The notes under the pieces were generated by a model. The model was not told the origin of the DNA. It did no database searches and saw nothing but the letters and a program-made list of their open reading frames with translations. A DNA stretch of 64,000 bases, taken from positions 15,271,496 to 15,335,495 of the forward strand of contig OX359278.1 in the NCBI GenBank assembly GCA_947179155.2. Direction: 5' to 3'. This document shows positions 46,672-59,096 of this stretch, in pieces. The position numbers were made by a program, and so were the translations under genes. This DNA comes from Hedera helix. Lineage: Eukaryota; Streptophyta; Magnoliopsida; Apiales; Araliaceae. How positions within the stretch are numbered: position 1 is the first letter of the stretch; each line of letters starts with the position of its first letter.

Positions 46672-47040
46672 GATTACGTATTTACTAGCGCAAATGGATA
46701 CTTATATTAGACCTTATCCCCACATCTCATTAGGCCTAAAGCACTCACATAAAGACTCTTACTTCCGGTAGGCTTAGGCTCGTCGCCTTGCCACTTAAGG
46801 GGCTAACTAGTTACTATATCTAATACTAATTTATATAGTAATTATCTTTTTCAATATGATCTCTACTATACAATTTCTATTATGAATTATTATCCTATTG
46901 AGAATGTGTGACTACTATAAATACATGATGAACAATAGAGGTGCGATACACAATATTCTAACCTATTAAATATTTTTTATCTCCATTGTTAACGCATCTT
47001 GAATGATGTATTTGCTCTCACACCGAAAGTATCTTCCGAT
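46672..47040 (+). repeat. LTR-like repeat, copy 2 (pair with 40693-41065)
   Basis: It starts GATTACGTATTTACTAGCGC, parallel to GGTTGCGTATTCACTAGCG at 40698, and runs to ACACCGAAAGTATCTTCC. A TATA-like ACTATAAATACATG near 46914 suggests plus orientation. Its left end abuts the start of the copia LTR exactly. Confidence 0.55.
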
Positions 47041-48702
47041 GGCCCAAGTCGTTAAGTATTTTTTAATGATTCTTTAGATGTAGGTTTACAACGAAGTCGG
47101 TGTTTGAACGTGTGAACAAATTCGAACGATAACAAGCATGCTGATAGAACAAACTCAATTAATTATCTAATTATGTCTTTAAAATAATAGAAGATATCAA
47201 GTTATTTTAACTAAACTCGAAATAGGCTCACCTAATTATTAGGCATTCAACTAATTTTAGGTGTGCTTAGTGCAGTAAGGATGGTGAATTTTCGAAACAC
47301 AATTTGTTACGTTGTGAACATGTTAGAAGGGTGTCGTCAGGTGTCATTAGATGGTGGTGTCGTTCAATGGACTGGTAATAAATATGAGGCTAGTGGCAAG
47401 TAGTGATGGGAGCAACTTTTTGGAAGTTATGGACATCAAGAAAAGATGCAGTTTTTAAACAAAGAGTTGGGTGCTTGAAGGGGTTGGTAGAATCAATTAA
47501 AATATTTACTCCTTTCCTTTCGTAAAAGAGTTCTATTTAAATTAACAAAAAAAAAAAAAAAGAGTTCTATTTAAAATTTTAAAAATATATTTTTATTCCA
47601 TAGCCTTAAAATTTAGACTCTTGAGTTTAACAGTGATGGTACATATTGGAAATTGTTATAGTAAAACGTAAATGCATCGTGTAATTTTTTACTATCATTA
47701 AAAGAAACAGAATTTTTTTTATGATAATTTTTTTTTTGTCAAATATGCATCTCTTTTAATTGGGTATTAGCAGTGGGACCCGGAAGAGCTGTTTGTGTGC
47801 ATATATGGCTTGGGGGGCCACTGAATTGATAGATGATGTTTGTGTTCCAAGATTATTGATTTTTGAATGTAATATTAATTATTTGTACTTATAAAGTTTT
47901 TTGTGGGGTTTGTTGAATGTGAAGTCTATCTACCAAGTAATTTTTGCAGTTTTATTAACCGTTCATATATTACTATCATAAATTAAATGACTTTTTGCCA
48001 ATCGGAAAATGAATAAAAAGAAGAAAATACTTGGCCAAAACTCACTTGTGTAATAAAAAAACAAGCTTAAACATTAATTATATATATTTTTGTATGACCT
48101 TATCTTGAACAATCCGCTTGATTATATTTTACATTTGATTGCTACAATTTAAACGCAACATTAGTGATAAGTGTCTTTAAAAACATAATTATGACTTTAA
48201 TTTATATATTCTATAAAGGCAATAATCATGATTATTAAAAAAAAGAAGACTATGCAGCTTTCAAACGTGAAAATTACTTGCATTCTTCCGTGGTGGAATC
48301 AACAAAAGGATATATCTCCCCTGCAAAGTGAAAGCAATGTGAAAATTTATCATTTAATTTTAAAACATTATCTTTCAACCCCATCCTATTAATAATCTTT
48401 CTTTTAGGTTTAGACTGAATGATTGGATGTGCTTAGAGAATGTAAAAGAATTTGGCCAAACTGCTGACTCTTCCAACATTGACCAAGTTCTTAGGACACC
48501 GATGTTTTTCTAGATTCTATGGATTTAGGATGAAAAACCATGAACTCACGACTATCTTTTGGCTTTGAACCTTTCTAAAACGTCTATTAAGATTCTCTCA
48601 ACACACACACACACACACACGTATATATGTATGTATTTGTGGTTCATATTATCAAACTAATAAATCTTGCTTAAAACATTTATTGCTACGCCATTATTTT
48701 TG

Positions 48703-48736
<34 letters not shown>

Positions 48737-48961
48737 ACAATTAAGCCTGATACCTGGAAACGCATGTTGTAGGTTTCAAGTCTAAATGTCACATGTCCAA
48801 AAAATAAGAAGCAAAGTCTTAATTTGACATTCAAAGAATTCAACTTGAGGAACCTCAAGTCTTTGTCAGATAATCCATCTCATGCTCCATCGCATAATTA
48901 AGTCCGGGTGTCTTCCTTAAGCGGTCCAAACTTTTAATAATTAGTTTTGAATAAAGTACGA
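47041..48961. other. Intergenic, nothing recognised
   Basis: No gene-like frame is visible. Minor repeats are a poly-A run at about 47547 flanked by two copies of AAGAGTTCTATTTAAA, (AC)n at 48601-48620 and (TA)n at 48704-48732. Confidence 0.45.
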
Positions 48962-49325
48962 TGTTAACACTATATTTCGTCCAATACTCGTCGTCCAATT
49001 TAAAAATAAAATTAACTTGCAAAAAAAAATAAAAAAAATGCACTGGTGATCCGACGACACCGGAGAAAACTCTCTTGGGTGAGAATCACTACAAGATTTA
49101 GAAGAATAAAATAATTAACAATGAAGGCACTAAGAGTTTAGAGTTAATATAATAATATTGTGTTATATTATTTTAATTTAATATAATTCATTATGTGACC
49201 TCTACTATTTATAGAATTATTGGACTTACATATTATATTAATTTAATCACCTTATTTATGAGCTTAATAATTATGTGACCCATAAATATTATTACTAATA
49301 TTATTTTGGCATAATAGACCCTAAG
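48962..49325 (-). repeat. LTR of the ~0.5-kb dispersed family, copy 2
   Basis: It begins TGTTAACACTATATTTCGTC and shares 'GGTGATCCGACG', 'GTGAGAATCACTACAAG' and 'AATTAACAATGAAGGCAC' with the copies at 3008 and 50973. The end near TTTGGCATAATAGACCCTAA is approximate because this is the most diverged copy. Confidence 0.5.
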
Positions 49326-49792
49326 GTTTTATAATTTTGATAGACGATTTTGACCTTTAGATATTTTATAAATAAAACATTTAGGATTTGGTCCCAATTG
49401 TCGTCTTAATTTTTTTTTATGCATACCTACATATCCATCATAAAATTAAGAGAGACAATTAAAGACTTTTACTCTTAAATTTAAGAAAATATGATTACAC
49501 ACAAGATATTTTCTCTTAATTTATATAAGTACATAATATAATATCTGTTCTCAATTCATGTAAAGTAGTATAATAATTAATTTAATTAATTTATATTTCA
49601 TTTTATGAAAATGATTCTAATATAATTATTTTTAACATTTGATATTAGAGCATAATTATACTATTGCGTAGAATAAATTAATTACACTTTAATGCTAAAA
49701 GGTTTGATGCCTGGAGAGATCTTTTGTTTCAATTTTCGTAATCCATTATTCTGATATATATGTTCTGGCATCCATGCACTCTTAGTACTATG

Positions 49793-50736
49793 TAGATATG
49801 CACAGTAGGTTCGACCTGGCCTGGGTCTGGTAGGTTTTGGCCGTTGATCAGGTCAGGCCAGACTTTGACTTTTGGGCCTGTAGGCCGAGTTTCTCGATCA
49901 AAGTCTGGCCTTTTGAGGCCTGTAGGCCAGGCCTGTAGACTAGGCTGGGCCAAACTTTGGGTCAGGTCAGGCCTGGCCTAAAAATATAATCAACTAATTT
50001 TTAATGTGAAATATAAATATTAAATAAACTAACTACTATATTAATTAAATGTATTGACAAAAAATTAAAAATGAGTAATTAATCAATAATAAATAATGAG
50101 TCGGTTACAAATATTTTGCTTCAAAATATTTTTAAAATGTCTTCAAAATTCAAATTTTCAAAAAAATATAACCTTTTTGAAAGTTGTAGCCACAAATTGT
50201 AATTAAAAAAATATCCCACAAATTACTACCATAAAAAGTTGTCCCATTGGCAAGACCATACTTGTATGTAACCTTTTTTTATTTTGTTTTTCTGATGAGC
50301 ATGAAAAAGGAAAATATGTATGTACATTAATCACCAGTAAAAACGTATCCATATTCTTGGTATTTGTATGAGACTGCCATAGAAAAATTCAAACTCATTC
50401 TATATCACACCAACATGAGGTCATAAACAAAGAGATTCTGTACCACACTAACATGAGATTATAAACATAGTTTATAGTTAAAACGAATTAGCTAGGCTGG
50501 GCTGGTTCTCTGCGTAGGCCGGGCCGGTCCGGTCCTCTACCTAGGCTGGGGCGGGCTTTTGCATAGGCCGGGCCAGACCGGTCTTTTTCGTGGACCAGGC
50601 CAGACCGAATTTTTATGTCAAAATAGCAGCCTGTTCAAAGACCGTAGGCCGGATCGGCCCGGTCTGGGCTTTGACCAGGCCGGGCTCAGGCCAGGTCAGG
50701 CCGGCCTGTGGGCCATAAACTTTTTGTGCATCTCTA
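49793..50736. mobile_element. Non-autonomous hAT element, 944 bp, perfect 8-bp TSD
   Basis: The terminal inverted repeats are TAGATATGCACA (49793) and TGTGCATCTCTA (ending 50736). The perfect 8-bp target duplication GTACTATG lies at 49785-49792 and 50737-50744. Both subterminal regions (49805-49980 and 50495-50715) are packed with GGCCTGG, CAGGCC and CCGGGCC motifs, whereas the centre is AT-rich. No transposase is encoded. Short open frames across the GC-rich ends are by-products of the repeats. Confidence 0.9.
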
Positions 50737-50972
50737 GTACTATGCATGAACTTTGCTATTATGATTTTATATCTATGTACTTTTGATGTTGCTCTTGATT
50801 AAAGCAGTATGTTGGTGCTTTAATATAATTGTTATGTGAGAACAACCTAGACACGAATATTAAAATAGTATATGCTAGATTTATTACTTATTATGTCTAG
50901 ATCATATTATCTAGATAATTCTGATAACGAAAAAATTATCTAAATCACTAGAGGTCATCCTTCTACCGCCAA

Positions 50973-51465
50973 TGTTGACGCTCAATTTCATCTAATACTT
51001 GTTGCCGAATCCGAAAATAGAATTAACCTGCAAAAAGAAACACACCAGTGATTTGACGGCGGTAGCCGCCGGGAAGAATCCTCTAGTGTGAGAATCAGTA
51101 TAAGGTTTAAGATAATAAAGCAATTAATAATGGAGGTATTAAGAATTTAGAGTCAATATAATAATAGTGTGTGTGTATTACACTTCTTGTAATTTGTATT
51201 TATAAAATTTCTACACCGTATTAGGAGAGAATGATCCTTAGTTGGGTCAACTAAGAAATTGTCATTTCTTGAGTCCCCGTAGGAAATGAAATTTCTATGT
51301 TGAGATGGAAATTTTTATGAATATTACTAGCTGATACTTGGTTGACAAATAATGTCAACGGGATAAATACTTTGGACTCACCTAAGTTCAGGGTAAGCTA
51401 AAATACATTTAATCGTGGCTCATTGGGTCCAGCCAATTAGGAGTTGGCGAAATATGGCTTCAACA
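50973..51465 (-). repeat. LTR of the ~0.5-kb dispersed family, best copy (493 bp)
   Basis: It runs from TGTTGACGCTCAATTTC (50973) to GGCTTCAACA (51465), with TGTTGA/TCAACA inverted ends. On the minus strand it starts TGTTGAAGCC and carries a TATA box. It ends GCGTCAACA, followed by TTGGCGG, similar to the TTGGCGCC primer-binding region of gypsy elements. That gives minus orientation, with internal sequence formerly at lower coordinates. No TSD is visible, so it is a truncated element rather than a clean solo LTR. Confidence 0.65.
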
Positions 51466-54400
51466 TACAGAAAAGGTTAATTTGAAGATTTTAATTATAA
51501 ATCAAGATTATACCCAATACTTGAAAAGACAATATCTTTTACTTTGAATGAAATATAATTATTTAAAAGAAAGTATAAAATGTTTTTTCTTCTGCTCATT
51601 TTTCTCCTGGCCGAAGGAGTGTCATGGAATCATACAGTCACCAACCGGTAAATCTTGTTGTGAAAAGAATAATAAGTTCGTTGCAAAGTTAAGATACATA
51701 TCTTAAAACAGATCGTGCTTTAGGTTGAAGGTAGTTGCTTTTGCCTTCCATGTTGAGAATGTCTAGGATTGTCGCATTGGAAAAGAGAATCTTTCCTTTA
51801 CTTGCAATCGACAAATAGGCTCAAGGCTTTTTACTAACCTTGTTGAGAAAAAATGGAGAATTGAAAAAATAAAGTCATTACCTTGGTTGACAGTCCCATT
51901 TAACTTTTAATATATACTTCCATACAATTTATTTATAATAATCCATCTGGAAAAAGACTTTCATTTGTTAAAAAAATAAAACAAAGAGTTGCAATTTTTT
52001 ATTTTTTTTAATAATAATATAAAATGACATAATATTCTCAAATTTACGATCATATTTATCCTTAGTGTTTATTAATTTTACGCGCCCAGAGAGGGCATAA
52101 AAATGTCAAATGGGCCTCTCACTCTGAGATATAGGATGATGTATTGAGATTATTTTGATTTCAGTACAATCCAATGATTGTTTGGTGTCTAACTGGGGTC
52201 TAGCTTTTAGTGGCAGACATATTTGAGAAGCAATGAGTTGGGCCACCCATTTAGGTCGGCCTCTAGGGTTACCAAGTTCTATGTTAATTATGGTTTGGTT
52301 GAAACTTAGTCCGCAACTTTAGGCCCAAAACCAACCCAATGACAGAATTTCATCAAAATCCATCACGTTCTTCCCATGAAATTAATTGCATATTGTTGTT
52401 GTCAAAAGAGGATTTGACTTTTTACCGCATCCCACCTCATGCAAGTCACCGAAAGATGGCGAATAGAGGAAAAGATAGGGAGTGATAAATACATTTTAGT
52501 TGTGTTTATTTATTATAAGTTTAAAATTGAGCAAATTTTGCCGTTTAATTCTCACTTAAGTGAGTTTATTATTTCCTTTATGAAAATTTATTTTCTCTTT
52601 ACGTGAAACTTGTTTATGAGTTTGTTTCTTCCTCCTTTACAAGATTTAATTGGTTATTAATATTATAATGGTAATGATGTATTTGAATTATGATATTATA
52701 TTTTACTCCCCAAAATAGGGCTTCAAGAAAAAATGAAGCAAATTTTGTTCCATAATAAAAAACAAATAAAATTTTGGGTATGCAAATACTCCATTCAAAA
52801 ATATAAATTAAGTTTGACTATTCAAAATTCATACAAGAAATTTCTAATTCAAAATTGGTGGACTTTATTTTATTTTTGAAAACAATAAATATTGTAATTT
52901 ATAATACTATTTACACAGTTTACAAGTTTTATAGTTGTATTCTCTAAAATTAAAGGAATTCATGTAAACTTTGAATTCGTAAATAACTCAAGAATGATCT
53001 TATATTTTTGAATTTTCGTGGGTAAAAAATGTTTTTGTTTAAATAGGTAATCTATTATATATATTATTTTTACAACACTGTATTAGTCATTCAGCCTTCA
53101 TTCTTTGTAAATACTAAATAGATTTTTGATTTTGGTAAATATTCATTTTTAATGTTTTGAAAAGGTCAAAACCAACTCCCTGTCCTGAAGAAAAAAGACA
53201 ATGTAGCAGCATTCATATATAATACTGCTGCAAACTTGAAGAATATCAATGGGATTGATTCCATTGGTGACTCCATCACTAGCTAGCTAGCTAGATCTCA
53301 TGACAGAAAAAACTCTTTGTTCTTCACACAAACAAACACAAATCTAACACATGCAGAATCGAAACAAACAAGTTTGAAACTAACATGAACGATTAGTAGA
53401 CGTAGAATCCTATAGATTAGGCTAAACCACAACCATGTAATGTTGATTTATCACTTTATCGCGTAGTAATCCATGCATATGTTTCTCATTAGCTAGCATC
53501 CAAGAATCCGAGGAATTTTGGAGCTTCGTTCACATGATAATCCAAAATTTTAATTTGTTTTACGCATACTAATGGTTTGTCTGGTTAATCGAATTATCCA
53601 AAGATTACAAACTCGTCGGTTTGCTCATTCTTTTTTTTGTCGATTTGTAACACACTACAATATGAAAATTTGTACAGCTAAGTAGCTAGCTGAATGGGAG
53701 TATGGTCTTTGGATAAGAGTGGCTGCCTTCAAATATAATTAGTGACTAATTATATATATTATAATACGTATGATGAGGAGAAGAAAAGAGGGGGAAAAGG
53801 AAATGAAATCTAAATTTTATTGGAGATTTCTTGATTAACCATCCATTATACTATGTTTTGAACATTGTTTGCATGCATTGGTACTTAGGCTTGAGTTCAT
53901 TAAGATAGTTTAATTTTCATTCTCCTTTTCTTTTTCCTTTCATCCGCATTTTTTCCAATACAATTAATATTTAACGGCACAATACTCAAATTTTACAGTA
54001 CTCCAATTTTTCCAATACACAATATTTAACGGCACAATTATTTAAGAACAAATTTTTTTAATTGTGTCGCAAAATTTATATTGAAAAAAAATTAAAAAAT
54101 AGGTGTAATGGAGAGAATCAATCACTTAAAATTATAGAGGGTCGACATGCTTTGAGTTGATCAGTTGTCTCAAATTGAGTGATGACATGAATGTTACTTA
54201 AAAGGAGAAAAAAAGTTAAATTAATAAAGACTAGTTGGTATGGTATTTTGTTATGTGTTCCAATGTTCTTCCTCTTCTATGATGCATCTCTGTTTTCAGC
54301 TTGTATCTTAAACTGAATCTCTTTTGGAAATAATGATTCTTTTTAAGAAGTTAATTATTATTATTTTTTGCCGTTTTGCTAAGAAAAATAACACGATTTG

Positions 54401-54850
54401 GGATGATCAAATATACGCATCTTTACTTTATTTACAAACAACCTAACAAAGCATTTAATGAGAGGACTTGTACATCGCGCTAATAACCGGTGCACAAAAC
54501 TCTCCCAAATAACAAGATCTTGCCATCTTGGAGTTGGAAAAAATCTTAACCTACAAAACAATACCAAGACGGTCAAAATGATTAAAATCTTAACTATTCC
54601 TTTTGATTTGAAGGTTAATTAAGAAGTTAAAAGAGAAAGAGACATAGATCGGTCGATGATATCCAAGAGGCACATCAACTCGATCTATTTTCCACATATA
54701 GCTGGAATAATAAGTTAGTAATATTAAAGTGATCTAATATCATTAACCTTGAAATTGTAACTCTGTAATCATCGATAACTAGAATGTCTTGTATTCCCAT
54801 AAAAAGTTCGTTATCAACAAGTTCAAAATAGGCTAAAAAACAAGGATTCT
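51466..54850. other. Intergenic and upstream region of the AP2 gene
   Basis: I see no coding region with family resemblance and no large repeat. The last kilobase should contain the promoter of the AP2 gene. A GCTAGCTAGCTAG run lies at about 53281. Confidence 0.45.
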
Positions 54851-54855
54851 TTACA

Positions 54856-54863
54856 TATTTATA
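54856..54863 (+). promoter_or_regulatory. Likely TATA box of the AP2 gene
   Basis: TATTTATA followed by CACTCTTTACAGCC lies about 105 bp upstream of the start codon. This predicts transcription from about 54890, beside an (AACCA)n run. Confidence 0.4.
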
Positions 54864-54965
54864 CACTCTTTACAGCCTCTAACCAAACCAAACCAAACCA
54901 TTTTGTTCATTTCGTCTCTAGCTGTCTGCAATTTGATATACTTAGAAATATTAGCCTGGTATAAA

Positions 54966-57831
54966 ATGGAAATGAGCTCTGTTAAATCTGAGGTGGGCAA
55001 CGGAAACCGCGGATTGTGCACATTGGAAGGTGATATTTCAATGACAAAGTGTGTTAAAAGACGGCGAAGATCTCCTTCGTTGGCTTTGCTTAATCAAGGA
55101 CTTGAACAGCAGCAACCACAGGCAGTAGCATTAGTTGATCAACCCACTGCTACCACCACTACTACCACCACAACCACTGTCAAGAGAAGTTCAAGATTTC
55201 GCGGTGTTAGCAGGTCTAATTTATTCGCATAAATAATAAACTGCTTCTGATTCCAAGCAGTTCAAAATAGGCAGTCTATTTGGCAATTTATAAAAATGAG
55301 CTGCATTGATATAGCAAAGAGTTATATTTCGGAACAATTTATTTTATACAAGTATTATACAGTTATAACTTTGAGTTATACGAATGCAACTTGTTACTAT
55401 AAGGTTGTCCAAATGAACTGCCCAATTTGGAAAACGCATTACAAATTTTACTTGTTGAGCTTCACTATAGAACAAAATTTGCTCAATTTTAACCTTACGG
55501 TTGAGAGAGCATTTATGATCAACTCTCGTCTATACAAATACGACTTGCTTCTATAGTACTATCCAAATGAACTGCCCAATTTAGTCTGCCTGGAATCCAA
55601 ATTCATAATAAATGTGCTCCAAATTTTACCAATTGGGCACCACTATAGAACAAAATTTGCCCAATTTTAACCTAACAGTGGAGAGCACATTTATGACTCC
55701 CTAGTCCCTACAATTTATGTTTATTTGCATGCTGATTTCATGGATATTTGGGGCTGAATAAATTTTTGGTGACAGACATAGATGGACTGGACGTTATGAG
55801 GCTCATTTATGGGACAAAGGGTCGTGGAATTCAACACAGAGAAAGAAGGGAAAACAAGGTTAGATGGCATATAATAACAAAAATATATGTACACACTCAT
55901 TAATATTCTTTGCAACTTTTATTTCTTTTGATTTCAATAATTTTTGCTAATGCTTTTCTGTTTTATTTTTTGTATGCGTAATTGGATAAAATTATTGGCA
56001 TGGAACAGTTTATCTTGGTAAGTATATGAACTTTTTTATTTTCACTTTAGAGAAGGAAATTAAACTTAAATGAATTAGACTACTATATTTTGATTATGTT
56101 CATTTATCAGGAGCTTATGATGAAGAAGAATCTGCAGCTAGAGCTTATGATTTGGCTGCCATTAAATATTGGGGAACAGCAACTTTTACAAATTTTCCGG
56201 TATAATTCTTGCATGATAATTAGTAAATTTTACAGGCCAACCACCGGAATATTGGACGAAAACTAATGTAAATGTTTCAATATCAGATGTCTGATTATGA
56301 GAAAGAAGTTGAGATCATGGAAAATGTTACAAAAGAGGAGTATTTGGCCTCCTTAAGAAGGTATTTAACATAACAATGACTACATTACCCTTAGATTACA
56401 TTTGTTTGCAAAAATAATGATAATCCCCAATGGTGTATGTTAAATTAGTATAAATAGTCCTATCTCATTCATCATTTTTTTGAAATAAAGGAAACCTTAG
56501 TTCATGGATATTGAACCAAAAACTCATTGACATTTCAATATTGATTTAGGAGAAGCAGTGGTTTTTCAAGAGGTGTATCCAAATACAGAGGAGTTGCAAG
56601 GTGAATAATTTTTTTTCCACAATTAATGGATAGCCTGGTTAATCATTTTTCCTATTTATTCTTCGAATAATAATTAAGCTTATACTAAGATTATATAAAT
56701 TTGATTTATAAACTGCAGACACCACCATAATGGTAGATGGGAAGCAAGGATAGGGAGGGTGTTTGGAAATAAGTATCTCTACCTTGGCACATACAGTAAG
56801 TTTTGTCCCAATATAAATCCTTACTATTCATTACTATGAAGTTTTAAGTAAGCAATTTTAATTTGAGGGACACTTTAAAAAGCTATTAGTTTATTTTACG
56901 TTCAGTGACTAGCATTTGTAGTTGTAGTGTTTATTGCATTTAGATCTCAAACGCTGTATTTCCGAGTTAAATAAGTTGTTTCTAGATGAGCGTTCAGATC
57001 AGGGTTACCAGAAAACTTTATTGCTCAGCGTTCGACGAATTGATTATTATGGTTCTGAATTGTGATACAAGAACTAAGTAACTTGTGCATTTTACTAAAT
57101 AGTGTCTTCCGTACCCAGTGAGGCCACGTTCCTGGTAACCATGGTCTAGACTTCTAAACGCGCCAAGCCTCATAAAGCAGGCATTCCAATGATTTGGTTC
57201 CTTTTGCTTAACGAAGTACATTTTCTTTATATCAGATACACAAGAGGAGGCTGCTCATGCCTATGACATTGCAGCAATAGAATACAGAGGAATCAATGCA
57301 GTAACAAACTTTGACTTGAGCACATACATCAGATGGCTAAGATCAGGTGCCAACTCCCTTACTTCCCAGGATCCAAGAACATCAAATTCCCAAACTACAC
57401 CAACCACCTCCTCTACCGGAATTCATCCAAACGAGGAATCCGAATTCTCTTTCAATCCAAATCCCTTCACAAGAGGAAGAGACTTGGGAATTCCCCCAAA
57501 ACAAGAATTTTTCGAAACAAAATTGCCGATTAGTCCTTCTAACAAGGCATCACCAACTGCACTCGGCCTCCTCCTTCGATCCTCGATGTTTAAACAACTT
57601 GTAGAAAAGAATTCGAATGGAGAAACGGAGGGAAATGAGAGCAAAAGGTTCAAATCACAAAATGGAGATGGAAATGATGAATTTGGAGGGATATTTAATT
57701 ACAGTGGAATTGGGAATTCTCAGTATGAGAGTCAATCCGGTGTTGATAATTCTTTGCATGGCTTGGAGGCAAAGGAGGAAATTGCATTGCCCTATATGTT
57801 CAATACTACAGGGCGGGCTCTGTGGAATTAA
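54966..57831 (+). CDS. AP2-like transcription factor with two AP2 domains, ADAP (At1g16060)/WRI3-4-like (8 exons, 408 aa)
   Basis: Predicted nuclear sequence-specific DNA-binding regulator. In Arabidopsis its relatives act in fatty-acid/cutin supply and ABA responses. Exons: 54966-55213, 55776-55858, 56009-56017, 56111-56199, 56287-56360, 56550-56600, 56719-56795 and 57236-57831. All borders are GT-AG and the phases agree (1227 nt). A basic KRRRR (31-35) and a Thr run (63-71) precede AP2 domain 1 (about 77-143: RFRGVSRHRWTGRYEAHLWD, then KKGKQVYLGAYDEEE). The linker has TKEEYLASLRRRSSGFSRGV. AP2 domain 2 spans about 180-240 (YRGVARHHHNGRWEARIGRV ... YRGINAVTNF). The C-terminal 'SPTALGLLLRSSMFKQLVEK' motif is shared with ADAP/WRI3-4 proteins, and VYLGAYDEEESAARAYDLAA fits ADAP better than WRI1. 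The ATG at 54966 is the first in frame. Orthology needs a tree. Confidence 0.92.
55375..55698. repeat. ~178-bp tandem duplication in intron 1 of the AP2 gene
   Basis: 'CCAAATGAACTGCCCAATTT' and 'CACTATAGAACAAAATTTGC' (55463 and 55641) occur in both copies, as does a closing 'GAGAG(A)GCA(C)ATTTATGA'. The copies differ by scattered substitutions. The duplication ends about 80 bp before exon 2. Confidence 0.8.
56009..56017 (+). other. 9-nt microexon of the AP2 gene
   Basis: TTTATCTTG lies between a GGAACAG acceptor and a GTAAGT donor. With the flanking split codons it adds V111-Y112-L113 and the first base of G114. Skipping it would keep the frame but remove the conserved VYL from AP2 domain 1. 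This tiny exon is a known conserved feature of WRI1-type AP2 genes. Confidence 0.9.
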
Positions 57832-57975
57832 CCAACAATTATTAGGATTATCATATCATAACTACTGCTACTGAGGAAGCTAGTTTCTTTGTCTAGCAAT
57901 GTAGAAACAGCGGAATTAAACTAATTAATCCCGCATTTTTTCTTTGAAATAAAGAAATCTGTCATCTATTAGGTC
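57832..57975 (+). other. Probable 3' UTR of the AP2 gene
   Basis: An AATAAA at 57948-57953 lies about 115 nt after the stop codon (57829-57831). The end point is an estimate. Confidence 0.5.
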
Positions 57976-58279
57976 ATATAACTAAGGATAAAATAGATGT
58001 TCTTTAAGATAAATCGATCTTTTATGTTGTGGTTGGACATTTATGTAGATTCCTCACTTCTTGATTGAGCTCAGAAAAATCTATTATAAGACTTTTTTGA
58101 CATGCATGATCATGGATGTAGTTAAGTAAATGTTACCCATTTAAAAAAAGAAAAAAAAAATCAAAACCATAAATTACAGGTACGAACAATTTGAAGTTCA
58201 CTTTGCATGCTTTTTGCCTAATTGGGAAATAGAAGAAGAAACCTCCCGACTTGGACTTGAATAAAGGAACACAATTGTT

Positions 58280-58301
58280 ATATATATATATATATATATA
58301 T
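58280..58301. repeat. (TA)n microsatellite
   Basis: About 11 TA units downstream of the AP2 gene. Confidence 0.9.
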
Positions 58302-58479
58302 ACACATGCCAAGGGTAATTTCTATTAGGTTCTCCCTAATTCTCTTCTTGACCTTTTTCCAAATTCTGCTTAGGCAACTAAGATTGAAATGTATCTTTAA
58401 AATTAAATTGTAATAGTATAAATTCTCAGCAAAATAAAATAAAATACTATTAGTTGGTTAATGTCCCAACTGTCTTATG

Positions 58480-58510
58480 TACTCCGTCCGTCCTCAAAAG
58501 ATGTCTAAAA
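58480..58510. repeat. Single Stowaway-type terminus
   Basis: TACTCCGTCCGTCCTCAAAA is the typical Stowaway end including its TA target. I did not find the partner terminus nearby, so this is a truncated copy. The rest of 57976-59088 shows no gene. Confidence 0.5.
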
Positions 58511-59096
58511 ATACCCCAATTAAATTTAAAATATGAAACAAATACTAATTTACCCCAAAACACACGTATCCCCATACAAACACTTTATTCCTAAGTTAAT
58601 TAAGACATTTATGTAGGTCCAGAGAAAGGGTGTAATTGGAACAAAATTTATACTCTCTCCTCTAATTTGTTAGTCTTCAATTTGTATGCCCAATGTACAT
58701 CCTTTTAAAGAGTGAGGTGGCAACTGTTTTTTAACGACGAAATGAAGTCCTTGCTCATTACCTACTCTTTTTTTCCCTTAAGAATACCATTTAGCCCATC
58801 TGTGGAGCTCCTTAAGCATTTGAACCATCTCTTACTTGATCCCTATCCTTTGCTATACATTTCTCTACTTCGGAGGCATGAACTATTACTACTAGCACTC
58901 GGTCGTATATGCAATGTGTATAAATTTTGTGGGATAGAACAAAAAATTTATAAAATTTGGATGACAAGATAGAAAGATAAAAAAATTTAATATAAAAAAA
59001 CAAAATAATAATATAATTACAATTATAAGGGAAAAAAATATGACATATTAATCAATAAGCTTGAGAGAGCCGCTTTATAATAATAGATGTCTATAC

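Noticed and set aside
47526..47585. Poly-A flanked by direct repeats AAGAGTTCTATTTAAA, possible retrotransposed insertion
   Set aside because: Almost nothing lies between the repeats except the poly-A, so a simple duplication with slippage is more likely.
50559..50786. Pro/Gly-rich open frame (GQTGLFRGPGQTEF type) and its counterpart at 49729-49953
   Set aside because: They are translations of GC-rich subterminal repeats of the hAT element.
54379..54866. Two minus-strand open frames upstream of the AP2 gene
   Set aside because: They have no family resemblance and lie in its likely promoter.
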